Shown in pieces: positions 1 to 8,555 of a stretch of 64,000 bases of DNA. The notes under the pieces are model-generated. The model was given only the letters and a program-made list of their open reading frames with translations. It did not search any database and was not told the origin of the DNA. The DNA lies in NCBI RefSeq assembly GCF_900115625.1, contig NZ_FOXD01000008.1, positions 1 through 64,000 on the forward strand, written 5' to 3'. The stretch's first letter is position 1. Each line of letters opens with the position of its first letter. Both the position numbers and the translations under genes were made by a program. Source of the DNA: Salibacterium halotolerans. Its GTDB lineage: Bacteria; Bacillota; Bacilli; Bacillales; Marinococcaceae.

Positions 1-393
1 CTTCTGTGCCTATAGAACAAACACCAATAGTGCCGAGGCGGCGTTCATTTTTTCCATTCGGGCCCAGACCCAGCTAGGGAGCTTAGCCGCCCCCCACCAC
101 ATGGATACGCCGGACGAAGGAATGTATGGACCTTCAGCCAGTGATATATGGGAGGGTTAGCGACCATGTGCGATGTGGGTGATTTCCAAGAGCACGGTCA
201 TACACTAATTTACCAACAAATTCCTGTCTGGACAGATGGAAGGATTCTGTACTGGATCAAATTGTTATAGATAACAATTTATGTTTCCGTGAGGTGGGAA
301 CGCACCTATCTGGTGATCATTGATAGGATAGAAATACGGAGAAAACAAGAGCATGTGGGAGAATAATTAATTACAAAGAGGGAGGAAAGATGG
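1..393. other. No confident gene at left edge
   Basis: No gene is supported here. A short plus-strand frame (148-267) and another ending at 366 have no convincing start or family. A minus-strand frame runs from the left edge region to about 130 and is interrupted by the window end or stops. In lantibiotic or bacitracin type ABC loci the ATPase normally precedes the permease, so this stretch could be a decayed or displaced partner, but no ATPase motif is visible. Confidence 0.4.
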
Positions 394-1116
394 ATGTTAA
401 AAGAGTTGCTGCTTGTCGAATTTTTAAAAACAAGGCGTTTGAGGTTATGGCTGTTAGTTCTAATCGGACCTGTATTGGGTGTCTTTTTTGCCCTTGGGAA
501 TTTCTTATTCATGAATGAGGGTGATAACGGTTGGCTGGAAGCCTGGACTCAAGTTCAGATCTTTTACTCACCGCTCATATTTCCAATTTTGACGGGCGTA
601 TACGCTGCACTTGTCTGTAGAACCGAATACATTGGTAAAGGATGGAAGCAGTTACTTTCGTTTCCTGTTAAACGATATCAGGTGTATCTCTCTAAGCTTA
701 TTTTAGTTTGCCTATTACTGTTATTTACACAATTACTGCTATTGTTGTTTTATGTTGGAGCAGGAACAGTGGTTGGCATATCCAATTACATTCCATGGAT
801 AAGTTTATTCGGTTTTATTGCGAAGGGATGGCTGGCTTCTCTGCCGCTTGCTGCTATACAAATCTTATCTTCTATTTATTGGCGAAGTTTTGGGGCTCCT
901 TTGGCATTAAATATTGGATTGTCATTACCAGCGTTGCTTATTGCGAATTCTTCTTTTGGACAATATTACCCATGGGCGCAACCAATGCTGGCCATGTCCC
1001 CGGCAGATGAGTCACCTATCCAATCCTACTTGATGTTTTATATCCTTGTGCTGGGATTATTCATTGTAATTTCTTTGACGGGGGCAGTAATATTTAAAAA
1101 ACAAGATTTTGCGTGA
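394..1116 (+). CDS. ABC-2 type permease (lantibiotic-immunity/bacitracin-like)
   Basis: This 240-residue integral membrane protein has about six hydrophobic segments (near residues 17-37, 58-78, 101-125, 135-160, 172-190 and 212-235) and no ATP-binding motif. The length and layout fit the ABC-2 permeases that pair with a separate ATPase in bacitracin or lantibiotic self-protection. The start is the ATG at 394, eight bases after GGAGG at 381; the ATG at 390 is out of frame. No cognate ATPase is seen next to it, so the subunit may be orphaned or the ATPase lies elsewhere. The exported substrate is unknown. Confidence 0.75.
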   Translation: MLKELLLVEFLKTRRLRLWLLVLIGPVLGVFFALGNFLFMNEGDNGWLEAWTQVQIFYSPLIFPILTGVYAALVCRTEYIGKGWKQLLSFPVKRYQVYLSKLILVCLLLLFTQLLLLLFYVGAGTVVGISNYIPWISLFGFIAKGWLASLPLAAIQILSSIYWRSFGAPLALNIGLSLPALLIANSSFGQYYPWAQPMLAMSPADESPIQSYLMFYILVLGLFIVISLTGAVIFKKQDFA

Positions 1117-1473
1117 AGGAACAATGAATCAAAAGCACAGTAGAAAAATTAAAAAATAAGGGAGACTTAGACAGATTATACGGCAAACGAGAGAGAAAAA
1201 CTATCACAAAACACATGACATATGAAAAATTTAAGAAAGGAGACAGGACGACACCGCGTTCTTCCCAGGACGCATTGATATTCAAATCATCGGGGTGGGA
1301 ATGGACAAAAAAAGAAATCATAACGTCATTGGACGACTGCCTGGCCAAACAGGATCAACCCAAAGGCAGCATGTTGATCTGATCAATCATGGAAAGTGTA
1401 TTCTATACAAAGAGCCGGGCGGTGCGCCGGGTCTCAAGTCCAGGAGGAGTATTAGAGGCATGGTTAAGATGCA
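1117..1473. other. Gap with possible decayed gene
   Basis: A plus-strand frame is open from 1128 to the stop at 1380-1382, with an ATG at 1215 that would give 55 residues. The frame is rich in charged residues and ends with a plausible soluble tail (WEWTKKEIITSLDD), but it has no recognised domain and no strong ribosome binding site. It may be the 3' remnant of a lost gene. Nothing else is supported in this gap. Confidence 0.25.
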
Positions 1474-1677
1474 TCAGACGCTGCAATCACCACGCTTCCT
1501 CAGGTCTCCCGCTCTTTTTACACCTTCTCGAACTTCTTTCATGTTTTCAGGAACGTTTACATTTCTTCCTTCCGCCCAGTCAATAAAGTCCCGGCGTTCC
1601 TTTTCACTGTCAAAGTGGACCTTCATCGGATTGATTGTTGGAATAAGCAGAGCTTGATCCTTTTTATCCCGGCACAT
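1474..1677 (-). CDS. Small hypothetical protein, 67 aa
   Basis: This is a small charged soluble protein without transmembrane segments or a recognised family. The frame opens at a GTG at 1695, but the ATG at 1677 is preferred because AAAGGTGG lies six bases before it. The sequence contains an acidic/basic stretch (SEKERRDFIDWAEGR) typical of small folded cytosolic proteins. It lies between possible gene remnants, so it could also be a fragment of a longer ancestor. Confidence 0.4.
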   Translation of the reverse strand: MCRDKKDQALLIPTINPMKVHFDSEKERRDFIDWAEGRNVNVPENMKEVREGVKRAGDLRKRGDCSV

Positions 1678-1751
1678 ACGGATACCACCTTTCACGCCAT
1701 ACTGCGTTAGAGAGTTTCCTTATACGGCAGAAATAATGAACGGCGTTCTTA

Positions 1752-2120
1752 TTATTTTAAATAAAGCACCTCATCGATGGATACCCCTGTTATGTCAGCG
1801 ATTGTTTCGACATCCATGTCTTTTTTCAGCATTTTCTCAGCGATTTCTTTTTTCACCTTTTGATTTTCCATGTATTTACCCACATCCATACCTTTTACAT
1901 ATCCCTGTACCCTGCATGAAATCTCGAGTTCTTCTAGTGCTTCTTTTAGTGCTTCTTCCAGCTTTTCTTCCATATAATTCACCTCTCCCTGCATTTTTTT
2001 CGAAGGAGTAAGGGGCAGATATAAGTTCCAAAAATTGTTCCACTTTTGTTCAGGAACTTTTGTTCTCCTTAAGGATAGCTGTTCCATCCGGGAAAAGCAA
2101 GGCATTTTTTCTTTTTTCAA
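1752..2120 (-). pseudogene. C-terminal remnant of Rpn-family nuclease
   Basis: The last 30 residues (AEKMLKKDMDVETIADITG and beyond) and an upstream YLPLTPSKK segment align by eye with the C-terminus of the intact Rpn protein at 13294-14154 (YLKLTSSEE; AMLKKDMDVHLIAEITGL). The whole N-terminal PD-(D/E)xK nuclease domain is missing. What remains is a dimer or regulatory tail with an HTH-like end. The piece could still be translated from its own ATG, but it cannot be a nuclease. Confidence 0.65.
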
Positions 2121-2292
2121 AAAAATAAAAGACGGCGGAAGTCAGCCGGCACCAGATTCTTATTTCGGAATGATTTCCGTCATTAGTTTGGCAGGTATTA
2201 GATAACAACCATGTTTTTCATTCATCCATCCATACAATACTCCTTTACATGCAGTAACTAATGCTCCAGGGGTGGGCGTGATTTGATTGAAA

Positions 2293-2475
2293 TTAATCCT
2301 TTTTCCGAATCCATTCAGCATAGTAATTCCAGGTAGTAAACGTAACAAAATATACGATGACAGGTATCAAAGCATAGTCGCTGTATGGGGATGGGAGAAA
2401 CAGCAGTAAAAATATTGTGATGATAAAAAGGGGTGGCATCAATATCCAGTAGCGCTTGTTTTTAAAATGGTTCAT
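2293..2475 (-). CDS. Small two-helix membrane protein
   Basis: This 60-residue protein has two hydrophobic stretches (about residues 9-28 and 33-50), a basic N-terminus and a basic C-terminal tail, which predicts a two-span membrane protein. The second of two adjacent ATGs is chosen because GGGAGG lies seven bases before it. It resembles many uncharacterised small Bacillus membrane proteins. The 130 bases after its stop carry only a short out-of-frame open stretch (to 2160) that is not convincing. Confidence 0.55.
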   Translation of the reverse strand: MNHFKNKRYWILMPPLFIITIFLLLFLPSPYSDYALIPVIVYFVTFTTWNYYAEWIRKKD

Positions 2476-2532
2476 CATCCATCCTCCCTGTGAATTCTTT
2501 TAATCCATGACACTGCCATTTATCCCTGTGGT

Positions 2533-3159
2533 CTAAGGGTTTCTGAGTTCAACGGAGACGTCGCTTGCTTCTTCGGCGGCGACTTGTATATCAAACGAGC
2601 CGTCTGTGATGAATCCCTGGATCTGCATGGTTCCGTCCCGGGAGTCGGAGATTTCCTGTTCCCATAATACCTGGTCCTCTGTTTCAGCAGACAAGGTGAT
2701 GGTTCCTTCGCCAACCGATGCTGTATAGGGAATGAAAAGCGTTCCTCCTCTTTCAGTTGTCCCGACTTCCGTTACATTATAATTTCCCCGGAGCGTACCA
2801 ATGGATACTGTAACGGCACCGTTTGTCATCCTCTTGCTGGCATTTACGGTTACATTATCAGCATAAAAGTACAGAATTGCCGTTACTCCGATGGCGAGAA
2901 GAAAAGTGAATACCGACGCTGTGATGAAAAATACCTTCATGTTGATATGTTGTCGTATAAGACGGTTCAATTTGTTGACGAGTCGAAAAAAAGCAGGAAA
3001 TAACACAGCCCCGGAAAGCACAGCCACCCAATGAACGGGAGAGAGCACAGCTATAATGAGTATCGCTATGTACCCTGCTATAAACATCCAATAACTTATG
3101 TGCGAAACGGTGCTGCTCTTATCCGGTTTACCAAAAATCAGTTCTATCACTCTTTGCAA
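2533..3159 (-). CDS. Hypothetical membrane protein with extracellular beta-rich tail
   Basis: The start is placed at a TTG (3157-3159) because GGGAGGG lies five bases upstream; a longer frame to 3303 would add an unlikely N-terminus that overlaps the neighbour. The 208-residue product has about three membrane segments in the first 115 residues, then a tail of about 90 residues rich in Val, Thr, Ser and Gly that looks like an exported beta-sandwich. No family is recognised. It lies downstream of another membrane protein gene and is probably co-transcribed with it. Confidence 0.55.
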   Translation of the reverse strand: MQRVIELIFGKPDKSSTVSHISYWMFIAGYIAILIIAVLSPVHWVAVLSGAVLFPAFFRLVNKLNRLIRQHINMKVFFITASVFTFLLAIGVTAILYFYADNVTVNASKRMTNGAVTVSIGTLRGNYNVTEVGTTERGGTLFIPYTASVGEGTITLSAETEDQVLWEQEISDSRDGTMQIQGFITDGSFDIQVAAEEASDVSVELRNP

Positions 3160-3265
3160 AAAATCCCTCCCATTTTCTCTCCAAAAGCTCGTGTTCTCAA
3201 AAGATATGAACCAAAGGAAATAATAACACATAAAAGGAAATAGGAGGGAGAGATGTAGGATTGGA

Positions 3266-3766
3266 TTAGGAGGGAAGTTTCTGCTCTTTGTCAGCAAAAA
3301 CAAGCTCTATCAGCAAGAGGAACAATGATACGACGGCTGCGATGAGCAGGCTGCTTGTTTGGTTGAGCCCGGTTATGGCGCCTATGGTGTGAAACGCAAA
3401 AATCCGTGTAAGCAGTACTACCACATGATGCAGCATAGCGGGGCCCATCACGTGTTGGACGATTTTCTCAATGATACTGTCGACGGTATACCAATAGATA
3501 AAGAGACAGACGGTGACTGTCAGGATCTGTTGAAAGCTCACATCTAATGAAAATAGATGTTGAATGAATACAGAGGAGCCCAGCATAGCAAATAGAAAAA
3601 GAGCAAGCACCGCTGTTGGAAATATGGCTAGGACACACGCGATGGCCAGGGTCGAAATGATTTTTCTTTTACTACGTTTTTCTTCTTCTTTACTGCTGAC
3701 TATCAGTATGGTAACGAATAAAAAGAAGAGCGCATAGACAACGGCCAGCAGTGTTATTATTGGCAT
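3266..3766 (-). CDS. Hypothetical polytopic membrane protein, 166 aa
   Basis: The protein has about four hydrophobic segments (residues 4-24, 38-66, 78-100 and 140-160) with a lysine/arginine cluster after the first, which sets topology. No conserved family motif is recognised. GGAG lies upstream of the ATG. It is the first gene of a probable two-gene unit with the beta-tailed membrane protein downstream. No function can be given. Confidence 0.6.
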   Translation of the reverse strand: MPIITLLAVVYALFFLFVTILIVSSKEEEKRSKRKIISTLAIACVLAIFPTAVLALFLFAMLGSSVFIQHLFSLDVSFQQILTVTVCLFIYWYTVDSIIEKIVQHVMGPAMLHHVVVLLTRIFAFHTIGAITGLNQTSSLLIAAVVSLFLLLIELVFADKEQKLPS

Positions 3767-3881
3767 AAGCAGTCTCCAGGTCTTTTATTTTTTTCACGTC
3801 TCCGATTTCGTATATCATTGATTAATAACCTTGAGCCCCTCAGTGCAAGTACCGCGGCCATCCATTATCAGAATGTTTTCT

Positions 3882-4706
3882 TTATGTTTGCCCTTCCACC
3901 GTCACGACGGTCATCTGGCTTTGGTTCAGAAAGCGTACCGGCAGGACGCTTGTGCCGAGGCCGCTGTCGATGTAGAGATGGCTGCCGGACGCGAATTGAT
4001 ACGTTCCTTTGTCATATTTCGGCAACAGTTTTTCACCTGGTGAGATGAGTCCCCCGATGATAGGAAAACGGACCTGCCCGCCGTGGGTGTGGCCGCTTAA
4101 GACAAGGTCGGCACGGGCGGCCGTTTCATCCCGGACAACAAGCGGTGCGTGGGACAAGAGAATGGTGTAATGCTCCCCATTGATGCCCTGGAACGCACTG
4201 GTTACGTTGTCGTGGTTCGTGTAATGGTCATCGATACCGGCGAGGTTGATGACGGCACCGTTCACTTCGACCTGCCTGTTCGTGTTGTCGAGGATCGTGA
4301 TGCCACGTTCTTTCAGTCCCTCAAGAAGCGTTTGGGTGTGGGGGTTATCGTATTCATGATTGCCGGTGACAAAATAAATCTTCTCCGTCACGTTGGTCAA
4401 AGATCCCATCAGCTGCAGCATCGGCTCCATGCTGGACGTTCCCTTATCGACAAGATCACCGGTGACGACGATCATGTCCGGATCCGCCTTCTCTGCCGCG
4501 TTGATAAGAGCTTGGTTGTCTCCTCCAAATTGTTTATTATGTACATCGCTGATCTGGAGCATGCGGATCGATGTATCTGCCGGGATTTCCCCGGTTGTAA
4601 ACGTCACATGCTCGGTGTGGAAGACGTTCGTGTCGTAATAACTTTTGGCCCCGATGGCCACGGCGGCAATGACCAGAATCAGAAGCAGCCAGCGTTTCTT
4701 TGTCAT
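3882..4706 (-). CDS. Membrane-anchored metallophosphoesterase (copy 1)
   Basis: A calcineurin-like phosphoesterase of the YkuE/YkoQ type. After an N-terminal anchor (residues 1-20) the metal-binding motifs appear in order: DVHNK near residue 51, GDLVDK near 82, GNHEY near 115 and GHTHGGQ near 207. The active site should face outside the membrane, where relatives cleave phosphoester lipids or nucleotides; the substrate here is unknown. ATG at 4706 is preferred to the ATG twelve bases earlier because AAGGA is better spaced for it. A close paralogue lies at 5559-6383, and the two promoter regions are also similar. Confidence 0.85.
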   Translation of the reverse strand: MTKKRWLLLILVIAAVAIGAKSYYDTNVFHTEHVTFTTGEIPADTSIRMLQISDVHNKQFGGDNQALINAAEKADPDMIVVTGDLVDKGTSSMEPMLQLMGSLTNVTEKIYFVTGNHEYDNPHTQTLLEGLKERGITILDNTNRQVEVNGAVINLAGIDDHYTNHDNVTSAFQGINGEHYTILLSHAPLVVRDETAARADLVLSGHTHGGQVRFPIIGGLISPGEKLLPKYDKGTYQFASGSHLYIDSGLGTSVLPVRFLNQSQMTVVTVEGQT

Positions 4707-4862
4707 AAAAAGGACCATCCTTGTTGAAAAATAGAAAAATACCTGCGTTTATTTTATGATAGCATGAACACCTGAGATGCGGCAGACATAAAAAGAATTT
4801 CTATTTTTTTATCGGGGGTGTGGTATAATTCGGATAACTTCAAGAAGAAGGGAAGAAGAAAG

Positions 4863-5468
4863 ATGGAAGAAATGCTGCACCGTATTCTGAATGAACTTTC
4901 TGAAGTAAGAACAAACATGTCGACGATGGAAACTGGATTGAAAGCAGACATCACAAGCACGAGGAACGAACTAAAAGAAGAGATAACGGATGTGCGTACG
5001 GAATTTAAAGATGATAATGAGAATCTACGCATGGAGCTGAAGGATGAAATAGGGAGTGCGCGTACAGAATTAAAAGAAGAAATGGGTAGTGTCCGTAACG
5101 AGTTGAAAAACGATATCACGGGTGTGCACCGCGAGTTAAAAGGTGAAATGAGCGGGATGCGTACAGAATTAAAAGATGAAATGAGCGGAATACGCACAGA
5201 ATTAAAGGACGAAATAAGCGAAGTACGCATTGAATGGAAAGAAGAAATAGGATACGTGCGCACAGAATTAAAAGAAGAAATAGGCGATGTGCGTGAAGAA
5301 TTAAAAGAAGGACAGCAGCGCATAGAGAAAAAACTTATGAGCATTCCGGAAAGTTATGAAAAACTTGAGGCGTTCATAGGAAGTCAGCAGCGTACGCTCG
5401 AAAAGTTATCGGAGAGGTCTCTTCATCATGAAGCAGACATCGAATACCTGAAAAGCCTCCGGACCTGA
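4863..5468 (+). CDS. Hendecad-repeat coiled-coil protein
   Basis: This 201-residue protein consists largely of twelve 11-residue units of the form LKEEIxxVRTE (about residues 26-157), with short unique ends. The 11-residue period predicts a straight or slightly right-handed coiled coil, highly charged, with no membrane span or signal. The ATG at 4863 is chosen over the frame opening at 4818 because GAAGAAGGGAAG precedes it. The gene is divergent from phosphoesterase copy 1 and convergent with copy 2. No function is assigned; similar repeat proteins act as spacers or scaffolds. Confidence 0.65.
   Translation: MEEMLHRILNELSEVRTNMSTMETGLKADITSTRNELKEEITDVRTEFKDDNENLRMELKDEIGSARTELKEEMGSVRNELKNDITGVHRELKGEMSGMRTELKDEMSGIRTELKDEISEVRIEWKEEIGYVRTELKEEIGDVREELKEGQQRIEKKLMSIPESYEKLEAFIGSQQRTLEKLSERSLHHEADIEYLKSLRT
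4938..5333 (+). repeat. Twelve tandem 33-bp coding repeats
   Basis: The DNA encoding the coiled coil is a run of twelve degenerate 33-bp units, each coding 11 residues. Units 7-9 are the most alike, which suggests recent unit expansion. Confidence 0.75.
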
Positions 5469-5558
5469 TCCCCTCCGCCTCTCCCCAAAGTGCTTCTCTT
5501 TATCCTGCAGCCGAGTGTTTCTCTTTCCCGGCTTATCGTCAAGTGCTGCTTGTATCTG

Positions 5559-6383
5559 TTATTCTCCTCCTTCGATGGTGACCACCGTCATCTGGCTCTG
5601 ATTCATAAACCTAACGGGTATTGTACTCGTGCCTAGACCTTTGTCGATGTAAATCCAGCTTCCGGAGGCGAAAAAATGCGTGCCCTGTTCATAGCTTGGA
5701 AACAGACCTTCGCCGGGGGAGACCACTCCGCCAATAAAGGGGAACCTTATCTGGCCGCCGTGGGTGTGACCACTTAAGATAAGGTCGGCGCGGGCGGCTT
5801 TTTCGTTTTGGAAGACGAGCGGAGCGTGGGAGAGCAGAAGAGTATAATACTCCTCGTCTATTCCCTGGAACGCCCGGGTCAGATTGTGGCGGTTCGTGTA
5901 ATGGTCCTCGATGCCGGCAAGGTTAAAGACGGCGCCGTTTACCTCGACTTTTGTGTTCCTGTTATCCAGAACCGTGATGCCGCGTTCTTTCAGGCCGCGG
6001 AGAAAGGACTTCACCTCTGGATGCTCCCAATCATGGTTGCCAGTAACAAAATAAATGTTTTTCGTCACACCAGTCAACGCTTCCATCAGGTGCAGCATAG
6101 GTTTGATACTGGGCGTGTCTTCATCGATGAGATCACCTGTGACGGCGATCATGTCCGGCTCGGCTTCCATGGCTGCGTTGATAAGCCGTTTGTTATGCCG
6201 GCCGAACTGTTTATTATGTATGTCGCTGATCTGGAGCAGTCGGATCGATTTATCCGCCGGCAGTTTCCTGGTTCTGAACGTGATGTATTTGGTTTGGAAC
6301 ACGTTGGTATCGTAACAGCTTTTTCCCGCAATCGCTGCGGCAGCTGTCATCAGGATGAAAAACATCCAGCGTTTCTTTGTCAT
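5559..6383 (-). CDS. Membrane-anchored metallophosphoesterase (copy 2)
   Basis: A paralogue of the gene at 3882-4706 with the same length and the same ordered motifs (DIHNK, GDLIDE, GNHDW, GHTHGGQ) behind an N-terminal anchor. The metal ligands are kept, so both copies look active. The similarity extends upstream of the start through about 60 bases, so the duplication carried the promoter. Sequence has diverged most around the cap region between the metal motifs, which may reflect a change of substrate. The start is chosen as in copy 1. Confidence 0.85.
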   Translation of the reverse strand: MTKKRWMFFILMTAAAAIAGKSCYDTNVFQTKYITFRTRKLPADKSIRLLQISDIHNKQFGRHNKRLINAAMEAEPDMIAVTGDLIDEDTPSIKPMLHLMEALTGVTKNIYFVTGNHDWEHPEVKSFLRGLKERGITVLDNRNTKVEVNGAVFNLAGIEDHYTNRHNLTRAFQGIDEEYYTLLLSHAPLVFQNEKAARADLILSGHTHGGQIRFPFIGGVVSPGEGLFPSYEQGTHFFASGSWIYIDKGLGTSTIPVRFMNQSQMTVVTIEGGE

Positions 6384-6532
6384 AAAAAGGACCATCCTCT
6401 TGTTGAAAAATAGGAAAATACCTGCGTTGATTTAATGATAGCATGAAAGAATGGTAGATGCTGTATGGATTGTTCTAATACCTATCAAGCTGTGATGATT
6501 CGGGTCAGTCCTGGGTACCGGTGCCGCGTAAT

Positions 6533-6580
6533 GTTTCTTCGGTCCGCTGCACGGGTAATACGCTGAGCGGCGGAAGAAAC
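6533..6580 (+). promoter_or_regulatory. Long hairpin in the esterase leader
   Basis: Arms GTTTCTTC and GAAGAAAC, continued inward by TCCGCT and AGCGG, form a stem of about 14 bp that ends some 20 bases before the esterase start. No U-run follows, so it is not a classic terminator. It could control mRNA stability or translation; no known riboswitch class is recognised. Confidence 0.4.
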
Positions 6581-6601
6581 CAAGAGAGGGAGGACACACG
6601 T

Positions 6602-7666
6602 ATGGCATCTTATGAAACGATGGTGCAGCGTTTGGCAGAGAGGACAGAAGAGCAGAAGGTTCATGGAGTGAATGAGGTGTATAAACTCATTCCGGATCTC
6701 GACCGAAAGGGGGATCTCGATCCGCGGGTGCTTGCCAATGCACAGCATATGCCGGCGAGGGAGAATGCGGACGTTCCTTCTATTGAAACGATACGCGAGA
6801 ACATGGGCCGGCCGAATCAAGATGTGACGAAAGGGTCTGTATCGGAGGAACGTATCTCGATCCCTGCCGAACATCGAACGATTCGCGCTGTGGTGTATAC
6901 TCCGCAGGAAGAAGCGCCCCGTCCGGTTGTGGTGTATTTTTTTGGAGGCGGGTTCATCGGAGGCAGTGTAGAAGCCGTGGCGAATCCGTGTAAAGCACTG
7001 GCGGAGAAAGCCGGAGCGGTCGTCGTGGCAGTGGATTACCGGCTGGCTCCGGAGCACCCTTATCCGGCGGCAGTGACTGATAGTTTTGCCGCGGTGGAAT
7101 GGGTGCATGCGCATGCCGGCGAACTGGGTGCGGATCAGAACCAGTTAACGGTATCCGGGGACAGTGCCGGCGGAAACCTGGCCACCGTATGTGCGCTCTT
7201 GGATAACGAACGCGGCACCAATATGATCGCGTTTCAGGCGCTGCTTTATCCGGTCGTTCATCTGACTTACGCCGAATCAAAGCATTACACATGGAGCTTG
7301 AACCGTTATCAGATTACGTATCATCCGGAGCTTGTCGAAAAGACGATCCGTGCCCTGCAGGCATTGGGACCGCTGTTTTGCTCCTCGTATCTGCAGGGAA
7401 CAGACCCGGATACCCCTTATGTATCTCCGCTTGCAGCGGAGGATGTGAGCGGGATGGCTCCGGCGCTCATCTTCAGTGCCGAATATGATTTTCTCCGGCT
7501 GGAAGAGGAAGCGTACGCCGAAAAACTCGCCGCTGCCGGTGTGCCTGTCACGCGTATCCAGTACCAGGGCATGGACCACGGGTATATTGATAAAATCGGT
7601 GAATATCCGCAGGCCGAAGATACAATACATGAAATCGCCAAAGCGATGCGGAGGCTCTTTTCGTAA
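6602..7666 (+). CDS. Alpha/beta hydrolase, HSL-type esterase
   Basis: This 354-residue protein is a hormone-sensitive-lipase-family carboxylesterase. The oxyanion-hole motif appears as YFFGGGF (the usual HGGG has Phe instead of His), the nucleophile elbow is GDSAGG, the acidic residue is in the SAEYDFLR segment and the catalytic His is in GMDHGYI near the end. There is no signal peptide, so it acts in the cytosol on small acyl esters. ATG at 6602 follows GGGAGG; the open frame to 6521 has no such site. It is a single-gene unit with a terminator formed over its stop codon. Confidence 0.85.
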   Translation: MASYETMVQRLAERTEEQKVHGVNEVYKLIPDLDRKGDLDPRVLANAQHMPARENADVPSIETIRENMGRPNQDVTKGSVSEERISIPAEHRTIRAVVYTPQEEAPRPVVVYFFGGGFIGGSVEAVANPCKALAEKAGAVVVAVDYRLAPEHPYPAAVTDSFAAVEWVHAHAGELGADQNQLTVSGDSAGGNLATVCALLDNERGTNMIAFQALLYPVVHLTYAESKHYTWSLNRYQITYHPELVEKTIRALQALGPLFCSSYLQGTDPDTPYVSPLAAEDVSGMAPALIFSAEYDFLRLEEEAYAEKLAAAGVPVTRIQYQGMDHGYIDKIGEYPQAEDTIHEIAKAMRRLFS

Positions 7667-7679
7667 GAGTCTCTTTTTT
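7651..7679 (+). terminator. Rho-independent terminator over esterase stop
   Basis: GAGGCTCTT pairs with AAGAGTCTC across a five-base loop and is followed by TTTTTT. The stem includes the TAA stop codon. Confidence 0.7.
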
Positions 7680-7686
7680 CAGCCGC

Positions 7687-8289
7687 TTATTCTTTGACAC
7701 TGTCCGCGAGAAACAGGGAGGCATCCTGTTCGTTAAATATGCCCTTTCCGTGATGGAATGTCCTGATGTCTGTGGAGGAGAAGCCGGTTTCGGTTAATAA
7801 CGCTGTCAGCTCGTCATGGGAGAGTGTCTTGTGGATATGGTCATGATGATCCATCGTCTCGTCTTTATCAAAATCAACGATCAGCAGCCGGCCGCCTTGT
7901 CGTAATACGTGAAACAGCTGTCGCAGGAGGCCTGCTGCATCATGAATATGGTGGAGAACGAGGGACATGACGATGACGTCCGCTTCAAGCTCCGGCGTTT
8001 CTTTGGTGAAATCCGCGTGTTGGACATGAACGTTTGACAGGCTGCGGCGGGAAATCTTCTCCCGGGCCATATTGAGCATCGGCTCGGACGAATCAACGAG
8101 TTGCACCGAACGAACGTTACCGCTCAGCTGCAAACCAACGAGACCCGTGCCGGCACCGTACTCCAGCAAATCTTTTGAGCCTGCGTCCGGCAGTTTCTTT
8201 TTAATTTCTTCCCCGATAATCTCCGACAACTCGATTTGTTCCGGGGTATCGAAGCGTTCCGCCATCTCATCAAAAATATTCTCATCCAT
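7687..8289 (-). CDS. Class I SAM-dependent methyltransferase
   Basis: A 200-residue Rossmann methyltransferase. The SAM-binding motif I is LEYGAGTGLVG near residue 43, motif II holds the acidic LVDSS, and the VMSLVLHHIHD segment is the usual post-II region. The substrate cannot be told; relatives in Bacillus are annotated as generic small-molecule methyltransferases. It is convergent with the esterase and divergent from the SEC-C gene, and is probably monocistronic. Confidence 0.85.
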   Translation of the reverse strand: MDENIFDEMAERFDTPEQIELSEIIGEEIKKKLPDAGSKDLLEYGAGTGLVGLQLSGNVRSVQLVDSSEPMLNMAREKISRRSLSNVHVQHADFTKETPELEADVIVMSLVLHHIHDAAGLLRQLFHVLRQGGRLLIVDFDKDETMDHHDHIHKTLSHDELTALLTETGFSSTDIRTFHHGKGIFNEQDASLFLADSVKE

Positions 8290-8382
8290 CGTACCATCAA
8301 CTCCTATCTTGTTTTATGAGGATATTATAGACCTTCATTATCTATGATTCAACCATACTGCTTCCTGCTTTCATATAAGAGA

Positions 8383-8487
8383 GAATCGATAGATAAATCG
8401 GGAGAATTGATATGGAAAATGGACATATTACGGGTTTAGCGATAGAGAAATCACCGGATCGATAGATAAATCGGGAGAATTGATGCC
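8383..8487. repeat. AATCGATAGAGAAA repeats, block 1
   Basis: About five copies of a GAATCGATAGAnAAA phrase, some degenerate, at spacings near 20-25 bases lie in the divergent promoter region between the methyltransferase and SEC-C genes. One inner unit reads AGCGATAGAGAAATCACC, and the AAATCACCG tail recurs in other blocks. Confidence 0.7.
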
Positions 8488-8555
8488 AAAAACCGCGTCC
8501 GGTCTCTTTTTTTGTTAAAATAGAGACAATAAATGACGATGAAAGGTGAATGGCT

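Noticed and set aside
2160-2348. Second small minus-strand frame overlapping the two-helix protein
   Set aside because: It overlaps the better supported membrane gene out of frame and lacks a ribosome binding site.
4149-4727. Long plus-strand frame opposite phosphoesterase copy 1
   Set aside because: It is the antisense shadow of a conserved enzyme, has no ribosome binding site, and an equivalent shadow occurs opposite copy 2 (5808-6413).
8383-8487. CRISPR array for the phrase-repeat blocks
   Set aside because: Units are only 12-15 bases and degenerate, spacers are short and variable, some occur in both orientations, and no cas gene is present.
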